Below, piece after piece: positions 25,793 through 34,376 of a stretch of DNA of 44,542 nt (within the stretch, counting starts at the first letter, position 1; the number at the start of each line of letters is the position of its first letter). Source of the DNA: Clostridia bacterium (lineage in GTDB: Bacteria > Bacillota > Clostridia > Oscillospirales > Acutalibacteraceae). The stretch spans positions 1 to 44,542 of the forward strand of contig JAFSDL010000061.1 in the NCBI GenBank assembly GCA_017436285.1. Direction: 5' to 3'. Under the pieces are notes generated by a model. The model was not told the DNA's origin, searched no databases, and saw nothing but the letters and a program-made list of their open reading frames with translations. The translations under genes and the position numbers were made by a program.

Positions 25793-25872
25793 TAAAGTTG
25801 CATAAAAGAAGGTAATATTGTGTATAGGTCTATGGCAAAACCTACAAAATAAAACAAATTTGCAAAAAAGTC

Positions 25873-25901
25873 TTTACTTTACTGTGCTAAAGTGCTAAAA
25901 T
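25873..25901 (+). promoter_or_regulatory. Promoter of the ABC transporter operon with dyad 2 in its spacer
   Basis: TTTACT (25873-25878), 17-bp spacer, TAAAAT (25896-25901) with a TGC extended -10. The dyad ACTTTA-CTGTGC-TAAAGT (25876-25893) fills the spacer, so a protein bound there would block RNA polymerase. Confidence 0.78.
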
Positions 25902-25942
25902 AACCCCACAATAAAAAAGTTGATTACTTGGAGGAAATTATT

Positions 25943-26737
25943 ATGAAAAAAGTATTAGCTATCGTAATGAGCCTTGTTCTCGTTGCCGGAATCGTTTGTG
26001 CATTCGCATCCTGCGGCGGCAGCAAGGAATCTATCGTTGTTGGTTACACAATTTATGAACCAATGAACTATCTTGATGAAAACAATGAGCTTGTTGGCTT
26101 CGATACAGAGCTTGCAAAAGCAGTTTTCGAGAACCTTGGTTATGAAGTTATCTTCACTGAAATTAATTGGGACAGTAAATATACAGACCTTGATTCAGGT
26201 ACAATCGACTGTGTATGGAACGGATTTACTGCTAACACTGCAGATGATGACGGTGTTCTTCGTTCAGAAAAGGTTGACTTTTCTTACAACTATATGGAAA
26301 ACCGTCAGGTAGTTGTTGTTGCTAAGGATTCAGGCATTGAAAATGCAAAGGACCTTAAGGGCAAAATGGGTATTGCTGAAAGCGGTTCTGCAGGCGAAGC
26401 TTATGCAAAAGACTTTGAAGGCGCAAAATACAAGGGCTTCACAAAGCAGACTGATTGTCTTCTTGAAATCGTAGCAGATACTGCAGATTTCGCAGTTGTT
26501 GACGCTCAGCTTGCAAAGAGCTATGTTGGTAACGGCGACTATGAGAACCTTATGATTGTTGAAGAGCTTTCAAGCGATGTTGAATACTATGCAATCGGCT
26601 TCAAAAAGGGTAGCGAGCTTACTGCAAAGGTTAACGAGCAGCTCGAGGCATTAGGTGCAGATGGCACAATCGCTGCACTTGCTGAAAAATATGGCGTTGC
26701 AACAACTGCAATCACAGATTTCGCAGACCAGAAATAA
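25943..26737 (+). CDS. Amino acid ABC transporter substrate-binding lipoprotein
   Basis: This is the extracellular solute-binding subunit of a polar amino acid uptake system. A lipoprotein signal ends in FASC with Cys24 as lipidation site. The mature part shows the family-3 binding-protein pattern: GYTIYEPMNYLDENNELVGFD (shown from the third beta strand) and FDTELAKAVFENLGYEV, ending near residue 264. GGAGG twelve bases upstream fixes ATG 25943; the in-frame TTG at 25928 lies within the ribosome site. The amino acid is not certain. The permease and ATPase follow at 24 and 3 bp. Confidence 0.93.
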   Translation: MKKVLAIVMSLVLVAGIVCAFASCGGSKESIVVGYTIYEPMNYLDENNELVGFDTELAKAVFENLGYEVIFTEINWDSKYTDLDSGTIDCVWNGFTANTADDDGVLRSEKVDFSYNYMENRQVVVVAKDSGIENAKDLKGKMGIAESGSAGEAYAKDFEGAKYKGFTKQTDCLLEIVADTADFAVVDAQLAKSYVGNGDYENLMIVEELSSDVEYYAIGFKKGSELTAKVNEQLEALGADGTIAALAEKYGVATTAITDFADQK

Positions 26738-26761
26738 AATTAATCCATTCGGAGTTAAAGT

Positions 26762-27457
26762 ATGTCTTTTTTAGAGGTTACATCTTTCTTACTTGACGGC
26801 TTTAAAATTTCATTATTAATCTTTGGGGTGACTCTATTATTAGGGGCACCCCTTGGGTTGCCTATAGCCTTTGGCTCTATGAGCAAGTTCAAGCCCGTCA
26901 AATATTTGTTTAAAGTTATTGTCTGGATAGTTCGAGGAATACCCTTGATGCTTCAAATATTCATAATCTATTATCTTCCCGGCTTGGTGTTTAATTTCCA
27001 GATTTTCGGTCAGGTTGACAGATTCTTCCTTATTGAATACGGAGTTATGGATGCAGGCAGAATTATGGCAGTTTTAATTGCATTCACAGTGAACTACGCT
27101 TGCTATTTCTCTGAAATTTACAGAGGTGGTATTGAAAGCATATCAAAGGGACAGTATGAAGCAGGTATTGTTCTCGGTATGACAAAATCACAGATTTTCA
27201 AAAAAATCATTCTCAAGCAGGTTGTTCAGAGAATTGTTCCCCCAATGTCCAATGAAATTATCACTCTTATTAAGGATACTGCGCTTGCAAACTGCATTAT
27301 GGTTTGCGAGGTTATCAAGCAGGCAAAGGAGCTTGCCGCAACAAAGGCGATGATCTGGCCCTTATTCTATACAGGTTTATTCTATTTGTTGTTTGTTGGA
27401 CTTCTTACCATTATTCTCGGTAAGGGCGAAAAGAAACTGAGTTATTTCAGGAGTTAA
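26762..27457 (+). CDS. Amino acid ABC transporter permease
   Basis: Inner-membrane permease of the HisM/GlnP type, 231 residues with about five helices. The EAA loop is visible: GQYEAGIVLGMTKSQIFKKI at about 136-155, the coupling site for the ATPase, followed by PPMSNEIITLIKDTALA, typical for polar amino acid permeases. There is only one permease gene, so it should work as a homodimer. The lead YIFRSG-type end STOP is followed three bases later by the ATPase start. Confidence 0.93.
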   Translation: MSFLEVTSFLLDGFKISLLIFGVTLLLGAPLGLPIAFGSMSKFKPVKYLFKVIVWIVRGIPLMLQIFIIYYLPGLVFNFQIFGQVDRFFLIEYGVMDAGRIMAVLIAFTVNYACYFSEIYRGGIESISKGQYEAGIVLGMTKSQIFKKIILKQVVQRIVPPMSNEIITLIKDTALANCIMVCEVIKQAKELAATKAMIWPLFYTGLFYLLFVGLLTIILGKGEKKLSYFRS

Positions 27458-27460
27458 GCT

Positions 27461-28240
27461 ATGGCAATTTTAGAGGTTAAAGATTTAAAAAAGAATTTCG
27501 GGAAAACTCAGGTTTTAAAGGGTGTCAGCTTTACGGTTGAAGAGGGCGAGGTTTTAAGCATTATCGGTTCATCCGGTAGCGGTAAAACAACCATTCTTCG
27601 TTGTGTTAATCAGCTCGAAACTCCTGATTCAGGCTACATATCAGTTGACGGACAGGTGTTTTTCAATGGTAAAGCAGAAAAGGAAAGTGACGAGGAACGC
27701 AGAAGACGTCAGCTTCTCGTTGGTCTTGTTTTCCAGGACTTCCACCTTTTTCCACAGTATAATGTTCTCAAAAATGTAACCCTCGCTCCCGAGCTTTTAG
27801 CAGAAGAGCGAGAGGATTACAAGCATAACAAAAAGCAGATTCACGAGGAAATTGAAGCAAAGGCAAAGGAAATTCTTGCTAAGGTTGGTCTTTCAGATAA
27901 ATTGGAAAACTACCCCTGCGAGCTTTCGGGCGGTCAGAAGCAACGAGTTTCAATTGCAAGAGCATTGATGCTTGAACCTAAGGTATTGTTCTTTGACGAG
28001 CCCACATCTGCCCTTGACCCTGAGCTTACAGGTGAAATTCTTAAGGTTATTAAGGGTCTTGCAGAGGATAAAACAACAATGGTAATTGTTACCCACGAAA
28101 TGTCATTTGCAAAGGCAGTTTCCACAAAGGTTATCTTTATGGATGACGGTGTTATTGCTGAGGCGGGTACACCTGAAGAGGTTTTTGATAACCCGAAATC
28201 AGAAAGAACAAGAGCGTTTATTTCCAAATTTGATGATTAA
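27461..28240 (+). CDS. Amino acid ABC transporter ATPase (GlnQ/HisP type)
   Basis: Energising subunit at the cytosolic membrane face. Walker [10 protein letters not shown] (36-44), Q-loop in [10 protein letters not shown], signature LSGGQKQR, Walker [13 protein letters not shown] and switch His in VTHEM are complete in 259 residues. Compared with typical GlnQ there are two extra charged stretches: after the second strand ([13 protein letters not shown]) and after the Q-loop ([19 protein letters not shown]). It is the last gene of the three-gene operon; a terminator follows at 28378. Confidence 0.95.
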   Translation: MAILEVKDLKKNFGKTQVLKGVSFTVEEGEVLSIIGSSGSGKTTILRCVNQLETPDSGYISVDGQVFFNGKAEKESDEERRRRQLLVGLVFQDFHLFPQYNVLKNVTLAPELLAEEREDYKHNKKQIHEEIEAKAKEILAKVGLSDKLENYPCELSGGQKQRVSIARALMLEPKVLFFDEPTSALDPELTGEILKVIKGLAEDKTTMVIVTHEMSFAKAVSTKVIFMDDGVIAEAGTPEEVFDNPKSERTRAFISKFDD

Positions 28241-28251
28241 ATATTATTAAC

Positions 28252-28365
28252 AAAAAACCACCGATGAGCATAGTATAAGGTAAACAAGCACTATGCCGTC
28301 AAGGGTGTTTTTTCAGGTGGCGACGGGAAAAGCTTTTGTCGTCCGAGAATTGCCTGAAAAATCTG
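28252..28365 (+). ncRNA. Structured non-coding segment downstream of the ABC operon (candidate RNA)
   Basis: I do not recognise a known RNA family. Stems seen: GCATAGT (28268-28274) with ACTATGC (28290-28296); TTTTTCAGG (28309-28317) with CCTGAAAAA (28353-28361); nested within, GGCGAC (28319-28324) with GTCGTC (28338-28343), followed by AAAAGCTTTT. There is no open frame. It may be a 3' UTR structure, a processed small RNA or a small palindromic repeat. Confidence 0.4.
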
Positions 28366-28377
28366 TGCAGAAAATAA

Positions 28378-28410
28378 CCGCCTGCAAAAATCGCAGGCGG
28401 TAAATTTTTT
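28378..28410 (+). terminator. Terminator of the ABC transporter operon
   Basis: Stem CCGCCTGC / GCAGGCGG (28378-28385 with 28393-28400), loop AAAAATC, then TAAATTTTTTA. Confidence 0.88.
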
Positions 28411-28414
28411 ATTC

Positions 28415-29092
28415 TTATAATTTTTCAAGAATTTTTAAAACAATATCAGAAAATGCAGTAACATCAGAAACAACTGAATTTGTGTATTCGTTTACGGAAA
28501 CATCGTCTGCGTTGTCAGAGATTTTTCTAATACTTACAAATGGTACATTCAGAAGGTAGCAGGCTGCACCCAATGCACCGCTTTCCATATCAAATGCGCT
28601 GATGTTGAAAATCTCTTTATATTTAAGTCCTAATTCTTTGTTGGTGAGGAAGAAATCGCCTGTGCCGAGATTGCCGTGCTTGAAGCCTTCAACTGAACAA
28701 GCCGCATTATAGAGAGCGTTATCACATTTATATATGTAATCCTCCTGACCGGGCTTCTGACCGGGGAGTCTGCCTATGGGAGTAAGGTCAAAATCACATT
28801 CAACACAGGAATCGGAAACTATTATATCACCTTTAAAAACTCCTGAAACCGCACCGCTCCAGCCTGTGTTGATAACACCATCAAATTCATCGTAGTTAAG
28901 AGCAAGAGCGGCACCCAATGCGGCGTTTACCTTGCCTATACCAAAGCAAACAGCTGTGCAATTATGGTTGTTATAAGTAAAATCAAATGCAGGCATATGC
29001 TTGATTTTATATTCCCTTTCAACAAGCTTGCCAAGACTTTTTTTGCAAGGGTTAAATTCATCAATATCAGCAATTAAAATAAGATATTTCAT
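28415..29092 (-). CDS. 5'-methylthioadenosine/S-adenosylhomocysteine nucleosidase-like protein
   Basis: Nucleoside phosphorylase-fold hydrolase, 225 residues, cytosolic. Family blocks: GIGKVNAALGAALAL near 50, a glycine-rich strand NTGWSGA where the usual enzyme has NTGSAG-like residues, the ribose-binding Glu in FDMESGALG, and the catalytic Asp in RKISDNADD. It would cleave adenine from MTA or SAH, byproducts of radical SAM and methyl transfer chemistry; the changed WSGA and an unusual first 25 residues leave room for another nucleoside substrate. It is the last gene of the mfd operon, directly abutting the TSCPD gene. Confidence 0.82.
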   Translation of the reverse strand: MKYLILIADIDEFNPCKKSLGKLVEREYKIKHMPAFDFTYNNHNCTAVCFGIGKVNAALGAALALNYDEFDGVINTGWSGAVSGVFKGDIIVSDSCVECDFDLTPIGRLPGQKPGQEDYIYKCDNALYNAACSVEGFKHGNLGTGDFFLTNKELGLKYKEIFNISAFDMESGALGAACYLLNVPFVSIRKISDNADDVSVNEYTNSVVSDVTAFSDIVLKILEKL

Positions 29093-29350
29093 TTAATTTT
29101 CCTCGCTTTCAAGTGCATTTTTGAGTGCTTTTGCAAGCTGGTCGGGGCAGGAGGTGGACTTGAAGCCACAACGAATACCCTGAACTGCATTGATTATTTC
29201 ATCAACGGGATTACCCTCGCAAAGTGCGGCAATACCCTGAAGATTACCGTGACAACCACCTTGAAATTTAACGTTTTTAACAATTCCGTTTTCAATATCA
29301 AAGGTAAGATTTCTTGAGCAAACGCCCTGTGGCTTATATTCAAATGTCAT
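29093..29350 (-). CDS. TSCPD-domain protein
   Basis: A small (85 residues) protein of the stand-alone TSCPD family, named after its C-terminal TSCPDQLAKAL motif. Cysteines at VCSRN, GGCHGN, ALCEGN, IRCGFK and TSCPD suggest metal or Fe-S binding; a related domain is found at the end of some ribonucleotide reductases. Function unknown. ATG 29350 is chosen with GAGG nine bases upstream; it overlaps the mfd end by 11 bp. An in-frame TTG at 29365 lacks a ribosome site. Confidence 0.9.
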   Translation of the reverse strand: MTFEYKPQGVCSRNLTFDIENGIVKNVKFQGGCHGNLQGIAALCEGNPVDEIINAVQGIRCGFKSTSCPDQLAKALKNALESEEN

Positions 29351-32300
29351 TTTTAACTTCCTCACTTTCGTTTTTTAACAAATTAAATGCTTCCTCTAAT
29401 GTATCAAGTGGCGATTGACCACTTGCTTTTTTTACTGTTATATAAGGCTTAGGACCTCTTGAAACAAGAATTCTGCCTCGCATACCCTTAACAAGAAGGG
29501 CAACCTTGCTCATATCAATTTCCTCAACATATAAAAGCAGACTGTTGTTATTCTGTCCGATTTCATAAATGCCCATTGATGCAGCAGTGTTTCTCAGAAG
29601 AGCAACCTTAACAAGCCCCTCAACACCCTGAGGTGGCTCACCGAAACGGTCAATAAGCTCGTCAATAACATCTGAGGCATCCTCATCGGTTTTAATATCT
29701 GCAATTCTCTTATAAATTGAAAGTCTTTGGGGTAAGCTTTCAATATATGTTTCGGGAATGTGAGCATCAATTCTGATGTCAATAAGGCATTCTTTTTGAT
29801 TTATCTTAATATCCTCGCCCTTTTCCTCAATAACCGCTTCGGAAAGGAGCTTCATATACATATCGTAGCCGACTGCCTCCATATGACCGTGCTGTTCTGA
29901 GCCTAAAAGGTTACCGGCACCTCGGATTTCAAGGTCACGCATAGCAATTTTAAAGCCTGAGCCGAATTCGGTATATTCACGGATTGCAGTAAGTCGCTTC
30001 TGAGCGATTTCCGTTAACTCTCTGTTACGGTTAAAGGTAAGATAAGCAAAGCCACGCCTTGCAGAACGACCGACTCTGCCTCTTATCTGATGAAGCTGAG
30101 CGAGTCCGAGATGGTCTGCGTTCTCAATTATCAAAGTGTTGGCATTGGGAACATCCACACCGGTTTCAATAATTGTGGTGCAGACTAATATATCAATCTC
30201 ACCCTCTAAAAGCTGACGCCATACCTCTGAAAGCTCATCCTCGCTCATTTTTCCGTGAGCGATTCCGATATTGGCATCGGGTAAAAATTCCCGTATTGTA
30301 GCGGCAGTTTTGTCAATGGTATTCACTTTATTATGAAGGTAATAAACCTGACCGCCTCGGCGGATTTCCTTTGCCATAGCTTCGGTTATAACCTCCCAAT
30401 CGTGCTCAAGAACATAGGTCTGAACAGGGAAGCGGTCCTGAGGTGCTTCTTCAATAACGGACATATCACGAATACCCGACATTGCCATATTCATTGTTCT
30501 CGGAATGGGTGTTGCAGAAAGGGTAAGGCAGTCAACATCAGGATACATTTCCTTGAGTCTCTCTTTCTGACCTACACCGAATCTTTGCTCCTCATCAACG
30601 ATTATAAGCCCCAAATCCTTGAAAACAATATCCTTGGAAATGAGCCTGTGAGTGCCGACAATAATATCAATTGAGCCTCGCTTAAGGGCTTTGATAATTC
30701 GGGTTTGCTCCTTTGGAGTTCTGAAACGGGAAAGCATCTGTGCTTCGATGGGGAAGCCTTCAAAGCGACGAAGAATGGTGTTGTAATGCTGAAGGGCAAG
30801 AATTGTTGTTGGAACAAGAATTGCACATTGCTTGCCGTCTGCAATACATTTGAATGCCGCCCTTAAGGCAACCTCGGTTTTGCCGAAGCCAACATCACCA
30901 CAAAGGAGTCTGTCCATCGGGTGAGGCTTTTCCATATCTTTTTTTATTTCGTTGATACTGCGAAGCTGGTCCTCGGTTTCATCATACTCAAAACGCCTTT
31001 CAAAGTCGTTTTGCATATCAATATCGGGTGAGAATGCAAAGCCCGCAGTTTTCATTCTTTTGGAATAAAGCTCAATAAGCTCCTTTGCCATATTCTTGGC
31101 AGAGGCCTTAACGCGAGCCTTCATTTTCTCCCAATCATTACCGCCTAAACGGGAAAGCTTAAGAGTTTTTGTATCGTCCTTTGGTCCGATATATTTTGAA
31201 ACAAGGTCAAGTTGAGTGACAGGGACATATAAGGCGTCACCCTTGGCATAGGTGATTTTAATGAAATCCTTTGTAAGACCCGATACCTCTAATTTTTGTA
31301 TTCCGTCAAAAATACCGATACCGTGAACGGAGTGAACAACATAATCGCCCCTTGAAAGCTCTTCAAGGCTTTGGATTGCATCGGCGGCCTTATAGTTTTT
31401 CTTGCGCTTCTGTGTGGATTTATGAACACCCTTGCCATAGGAAATGATGTTGAATTTTTCTGTTACATAACGGAAGCCACCCGATAAGCTACCCGATAAA
31501 ACGCTTACTGTGTTTTTGGGGAATTGAGCAGGGGGAACAGGGAAAAACATTGCTTTGATGTCTTCTGTTTCCAAGGCTTCCACAAGAGCATTTGCGCTTT
31601 TCTCAGTACCTGCAAGAATAATGCAGGTCTCTTTTTTTGCAAGTGATGGCTTCAAATCATCAAAAAGCACCTCTAATGAGCCGTTCCAGAGGGGATTTTG
31701 CTGAACATTAAAGGTAGTCAGACTTTTTACGGGGGTATCAAAGCTACCACGTGCAAAGTTATCTATATAAATTGCTTTTTTGTTTTCGTAAATTAAAAGT
31801 AATTCGGGGAAGGTTAAGGAGAAACGGTCAAGCCCCTTGGTTAAAACTCCATTTTCGAATTGCGCCTTGATTTCCTGCAAAAGAAGCTTTGAAGAGCCTT
31901 GAACCTTATCTTTAACTGATGCACTTTCGCAAACAAAAAGGAAGGCATCATTCATATAATCGAAAATTGAGGCAGGATTTTCATAGGCAAGGGAAAGATA
32001 TTTATCAACGGATTGAAGCTTAACGCCTGACTCCAGCATTTCAATATCTTTATTCAGTTGCTCTTTTGCTTTTTTAGAGCCTTTACCTGAAACTGTGGAA
32101 ATAAATGCTTCAATTTTGCTTTTTAAAGCCTCTTCGCTATCAAAAACAATTTCAGTTGATGGAGTGATTTCGCAAAAATCAAGATTTTCGGTTCTCCTCT
32201 GGGTTGATGCATCAAAAAGTGAAATTGTGTCAACCTCATCGCCCCAAAGCTCAATACGAACAGGCTGAGGGGAATCGGGTGGGAAAAAGTCAATAATACC

Positions 32301-32837
32301 GCCTCTGACCGCAAACTGACCTGCACCCTCAACGCTTTCTGCCCTTTTAAAGCCTGCAGAAATGAGAATTTCTGTAACCCTTTCGGTTGAAATTTCGGTA
32401 TTAAAATCTATTTTGAATGTACGCTTTTTAAGCTCTTCTGGCGGAATTGTTAATTGGAGTGCAGATTCGGCAGAGCAAACAACAATTTTACATTCATTCT
32501 TTAAAATTGAGCACAAGGTTTTAATTCTTAACTGCTCATATTCTCTTGATTGCCCCTGTGAAGAATTAAAAGAAAAATCTCTTGCAGGGTAGAAGCCGGC
32601 AATTTCTTTATTACCGCTTAATTCGTTAATATCTGCGGTGAATTTCCTTGCAAGGCTTTCATCAGGCAAAACAACAATGGCTCTGCGGGAAAATTCCTCG
32701 CAAAGCGAAAAAACAAGATGTGCTTTAGGTGCAGGGGGTAAGCCCACAATTCCCGAGGGGCACAAATCTGCACCAATGTATCTTACAACATCTCTGTATT
32801 GAGTTGAATTCTGAAGAAGTTGTTTGTAGCCTGACAT
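29340..32837 (-). CDS. mfd: Transcription-repair coupling factor
   Basis: Mfd removes RNA polymerase stalled at DNA lesions and recruits UvrA. The 1165-residue protein has the UvrB-like N-terminal region, the RNA polymerase-interacting CarD-like domain (SRGDYVVHSVHGIGIFDGIQ as its lead), the SF2 translocase with Walker A GDVGFGKTE, DEEQRFGV and SATPIPRT, the second RecA lobe with QIRGRVGRS, and the C-terminal TRCF domain. ATG 32837 follows GAGG; an in-frame start at 32876 would overlap pth. pth-mfd order is conserved across Firmicutes. Confidence 0.97.
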   Translation of the reverse strand: MSGYKQLLQNSTQYRDVVRYIGADLCPSGIVGLPPAPKAHLVFSLCEEFSRRAIVVLPDESLARKFTADINELSGNKEIAGFYPARDFSFNSSQGQSREYEQLRIKTLCSILKNECKIVVCSAESALQLTIPPEELKKRTFKIDFNTEISTERVTEILISAGFKRAESVEGAGQFAVRGGIIDFFPPDSPQPVRIELWGDEVDTISLFDASTQRRTENLDFCEITPSTEIVFDSEEALKSKIEAFISTVSGKGSKKAKEQLNKDIEMLESGVKLQSVDKYLSLAYENPASIFDYMNDAFLFVCESASVKDKVQGSSKLLLQEIKAQFENGVLTKGLDRFSLTFPELLLIYENKKAIYIDNFARGSFDTPVKSLTTFNVQQNPLWNGSLEVLFDDLKPSLAKKETCIILAGTEKSANALVEALETEDIKAMFFPVPPAQFPKNTVSVLSGSLSGGFRYVTEKFNIISYGKGVHKSTQKRKKNYKAADAIQSLEELSRGDYVVHSVHGIGIFDGIQKLEVSGLTKDFIKITYAKGDALYVPVTQLDLVSKYIGPKDDTKTLKLSRLGGNDWEKMKARVKASAKNMAKELIELYSKRMKTAGFAFSPDIDMQNDFERRFEYDETEDQLRSINEIKKDMEKPHPMDRLLCGDVGFGKTEVALRAAFKCIADGKQCAILVPTTILALQHYNTILRRFEGFPIEAQMLSRFRTPKEQTRIIKALKRGSIDIIVGTHRLISKDIVFKDLGLIIVDEEQRFGVGQKERLKEMYPDVDCLTLSATPIPRTMNMAMSGIRDMSVIEEAPQDRFPVQTYVLEHDWEVITEAMAKEIRRGGQVYYLHNKVNTIDKTAATIREFLPDANIGIAHGKMSEDELSEVWRQLLEGEIDILVCTTIIETGVDVPNANTLIIENADHLGLAQLHQIRGRVGRSARRGFAYLTFNRNRELTEIAQKRLTAIREYTEFGSGFKIAMRDLEIRGAGNLLGSEQHGHMEAVGYDMYMKLLSEAVIEEKGEDIKINQKECLIDIRIDAHIPETYIESLPQRLSIYKRIADIKTDEDASDVIDELIDRFGEPPQGVEGLVKVALLRNTAASMGIYEIGQNNNSLLLYVEEIDMSKVALLVKGMRGRILVSRGPKPYITVKKASGQSPLDTLEEAFNLLKNESEEVKNDI

Positions 32838-32844
32838 AAGGACC

Positions 32845-33450
32845 TCAACCGTTATATTTTGACATTGCGCCCTCAAAATCGCCTTTTACAAGCATTCCGA
32901 GAGCATCTGCACCGTATTCAATAGCATTTCTTACAGCAGGAATATCTTTTTTGGGGAAATTGGAAAGAACCCAATCGGCTAAATCATAATCGGGGTGAGG
33001 CTTTGCACCAACACCGATTTTGATTCTCGGGAAATTTTCTGAGCCTAAATGGGCAATAATGCTTTTAATTCCGTTGTGACCGCCTGCACTGCCTTTTCTT
33101 CTTATGCGAAGCTTACCGGGCTCCAATGAAATATCATCAAAAACGACGATGATTTTTTCCACAGGGATTTTATAGAATTTTGCACATTCTGCCACTGCAG
33201 TACCGCTGTTATTCATCATTGTCTGAGGCTTCATAAAAAGCACCTTGTAATTGCCGATTTTTGCATCACCTATAAGAGCGTGGAATTTCAATTTTTTAGC
33301 CTTGAAATTCAATTTGTCTTCAAGATAAGTGATGAAAAGAAAGCCTGCATTGTGGCGGGTGGTTTCATATTTTGCACCCGGGTTACCCAAGCCTACAACT
33401 AAAAAATCATAGGTTGAGCTTCCACCGTCTTTTTTAAATTTATTGAACAT
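32845..33450 (-). CDS. pth: Peptidyl-tRNA hydrolase
   Basis: Pth recycles tRNA from prematurely released peptidyl-tRNA. In 201 residues the active-site residues are seen: Asn in GLGNPGAKYE, His in TRHNAGF, the MKPQTMMNNSG block with its Asn, the Asp in VFDDISLEPG and the GSAGGHNGIKSI loop. An extra 13-residue N-terminal lead (MFNKFKKDGGSST) precedes the usual start. It lies between the GlmU-like gene and mfd, eight bases upstream of the latter. Confidence 0.96.
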   Translation of the reverse strand: MFNKFKKDGGSSTYDFLVVGLGNPGAKYETTRHNAGFLFITYLEDKLNFKAKKLKFHALIGDAKIGNYKVLFMKPQTMMNNSGTAVAECAKFYKIPVEKIIVVFDDISLEPGKLRIRRKGSAGGHNGIKSIIAHLGSENFPRIKIGVGAKPHPDYDLADWVLSNFPKKDIPAVRNAIEYGADALGMLVKGDFEGAMSKYNG

Positions 33451-33466
33451 TTTTTTGTTTCTCCGT

Positions 33467-34153
33467 TTATTTCTGGTGCTGTCTTTTGTATGGCTTTTTA
33501 ATATTAACCCAATCTTTTTTTACTGTCTGTCTGTTTCTTGCAACTGCGAGAGCATTATCAGGAACATCCTCGGTTATTGTTGAGCCTGCGGCAGTAAAAG
33601 CATTTTCGCCAACTGTAACGGGTGCTACAAGATTAGTGTTGCATCCGATAAATGCACCGTCCTTGACTGTTGTTCGGGATTTGTTTTTTCCGTCATAGTT
33701 TACTGTTACGCAACCGCAACCGAAGTTAACATCCTTACCCACATCGGAATCGCCAACATAAAGAAGATGGGGGAGCTTACTGCCCTCATCAACAGTTGAG
33801 TTTTTAACCTCAACAAAATTGCCGATGTGCACCTTATCTGCAATTTTGCAGTTGGGTCTTATATGAACAAAGGGGCCTGCAGTAACGCCTGAGCCGATTT
33901 GGGCTTCAAAGCTCTGGGTGTTGTTAAGCTTTGTATTGTCACCTACAATTGTATCACAAATATATGAGTTGGGACCGATTGTGCAGTTTTCACCAATCTG
34001 AGTTTTACCCATAATAATTGTGTTCGGTAAAATAAGAGTGCCTTTACCGATTTTGACGCCTTCTTCAATAATAACTCCATCGAAGCAGGGGATTTCTACA
34101 CCGCTTGAAATAAGCCTTTCAATAATTGTTATTCTTTGGGTGTTATTAATCAT
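33467..34153 (-). CDS. GlmU-like left-handed beta-helix acetyltransferase without the uridylyltransferase domain
   Basis: The 228-residue protein corresponds to the C-terminal half of GlmU, which acetylates glucosamine 1-phosphate. It starts with INNTQR, the point where the helix linker of full GlmU (VNNR) begins, and continues with hexapeptide repeats, HIRPNCKI, GNFVEVKNS, the catalytic His region LPHLLYVGDSDVG and NFGCGCVTVNYDGKNKSRT. The N-terminal pyrophosphorylase domain is absent and no partner is in the window. Order before pth-mfd is that of glmU in other Firmicutes, so this is a domain-truncated glmU. AAGGAGA precedes the ATG. Confidence 0.88.
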   Translation of the reverse strand: MINNTQRITIIERLISSGVEIPCFDGVIIEEGVKIGKGTLILPNTIIMGKTQIGENCTIGPNSYICDTIVGDNTKLNNTQSFEAQIGSGVTAGPFVHIRPNCKIADKVHIGNFVEVKNSTVDEGSKLPHLLYVGDSDVGKDVNFGCGCVTVNYDGKNKSRTTVKDGAFIGCNTNLVAPVTVGENAFTAAGSTITEDVPDNALAVARNRQTVKKDWVNIKKPYKRQHQK

Positions 34154-34192
34154 AGAACATTCTCCTTAAAGAACATAATAATCTAATTTTAT

Positions 34193-34221
34193 ATTTTATC
34201 ATATATTATGCTATTTTTCAA
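34193..34221 (-). promoter_or_regulatory. Promoter of the glmU-like/pth/mfd operon
   Basis: On the minus strand TTGAAA (34221-34216), 17-bp spacer, TAAAAT (34198-34193) with TGA extension before it. Confidence 0.78.
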
Positions 34222-34300
34222 GAATATAAAACACACTGTCGGATTGGCGGGATTTTTATATCAATTCTCGCAATATGCTCGTTTCAATCCCAAAAAAATG

Positions 34301-34329
34301 TTGATTTGTTCACCTTTCTGATGTATAAT
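34301..34329 (+). promoter_or_regulatory. Promoter of the two-component operon
   Basis: TTGATT (34301-34306), 17-bp spacer, TATAAT (34324-34329). The start point should fall near 34336, leaving a leader of about 30 bases. Confidence 0.78.
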
Positions 34330-34352
34330 TATCACATATTACGGAGGGAAGA

Positions 34353-34376
34353 GTGGTGAAGGCGCTTGACAGATAA
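34353..34376 (+). CDS. Seven-codon upstream frame overlapping the kinase start
   Basis: The best ribosome site, GGAGGG (34343-34348), points at GTG 34353 or 34356. That frame reads seven codons (VVKALDR) and stops at TAA 34374-34376, after passing the kinase TTG at 34366 in another frame. It is either a leader frame that couples translation to the kinase, or the true kinase start with a one-base indel in the assembly. Confidence 0.35.
   Translation: MVKALDR

Noticed and set aside
25684-25942. A riboswitch or T-box upstream of the amino acid ABC operon
   Set aside because: The dyads overlap and precede the promoter, and only about 35 bases of leader remain, too short for such elements.
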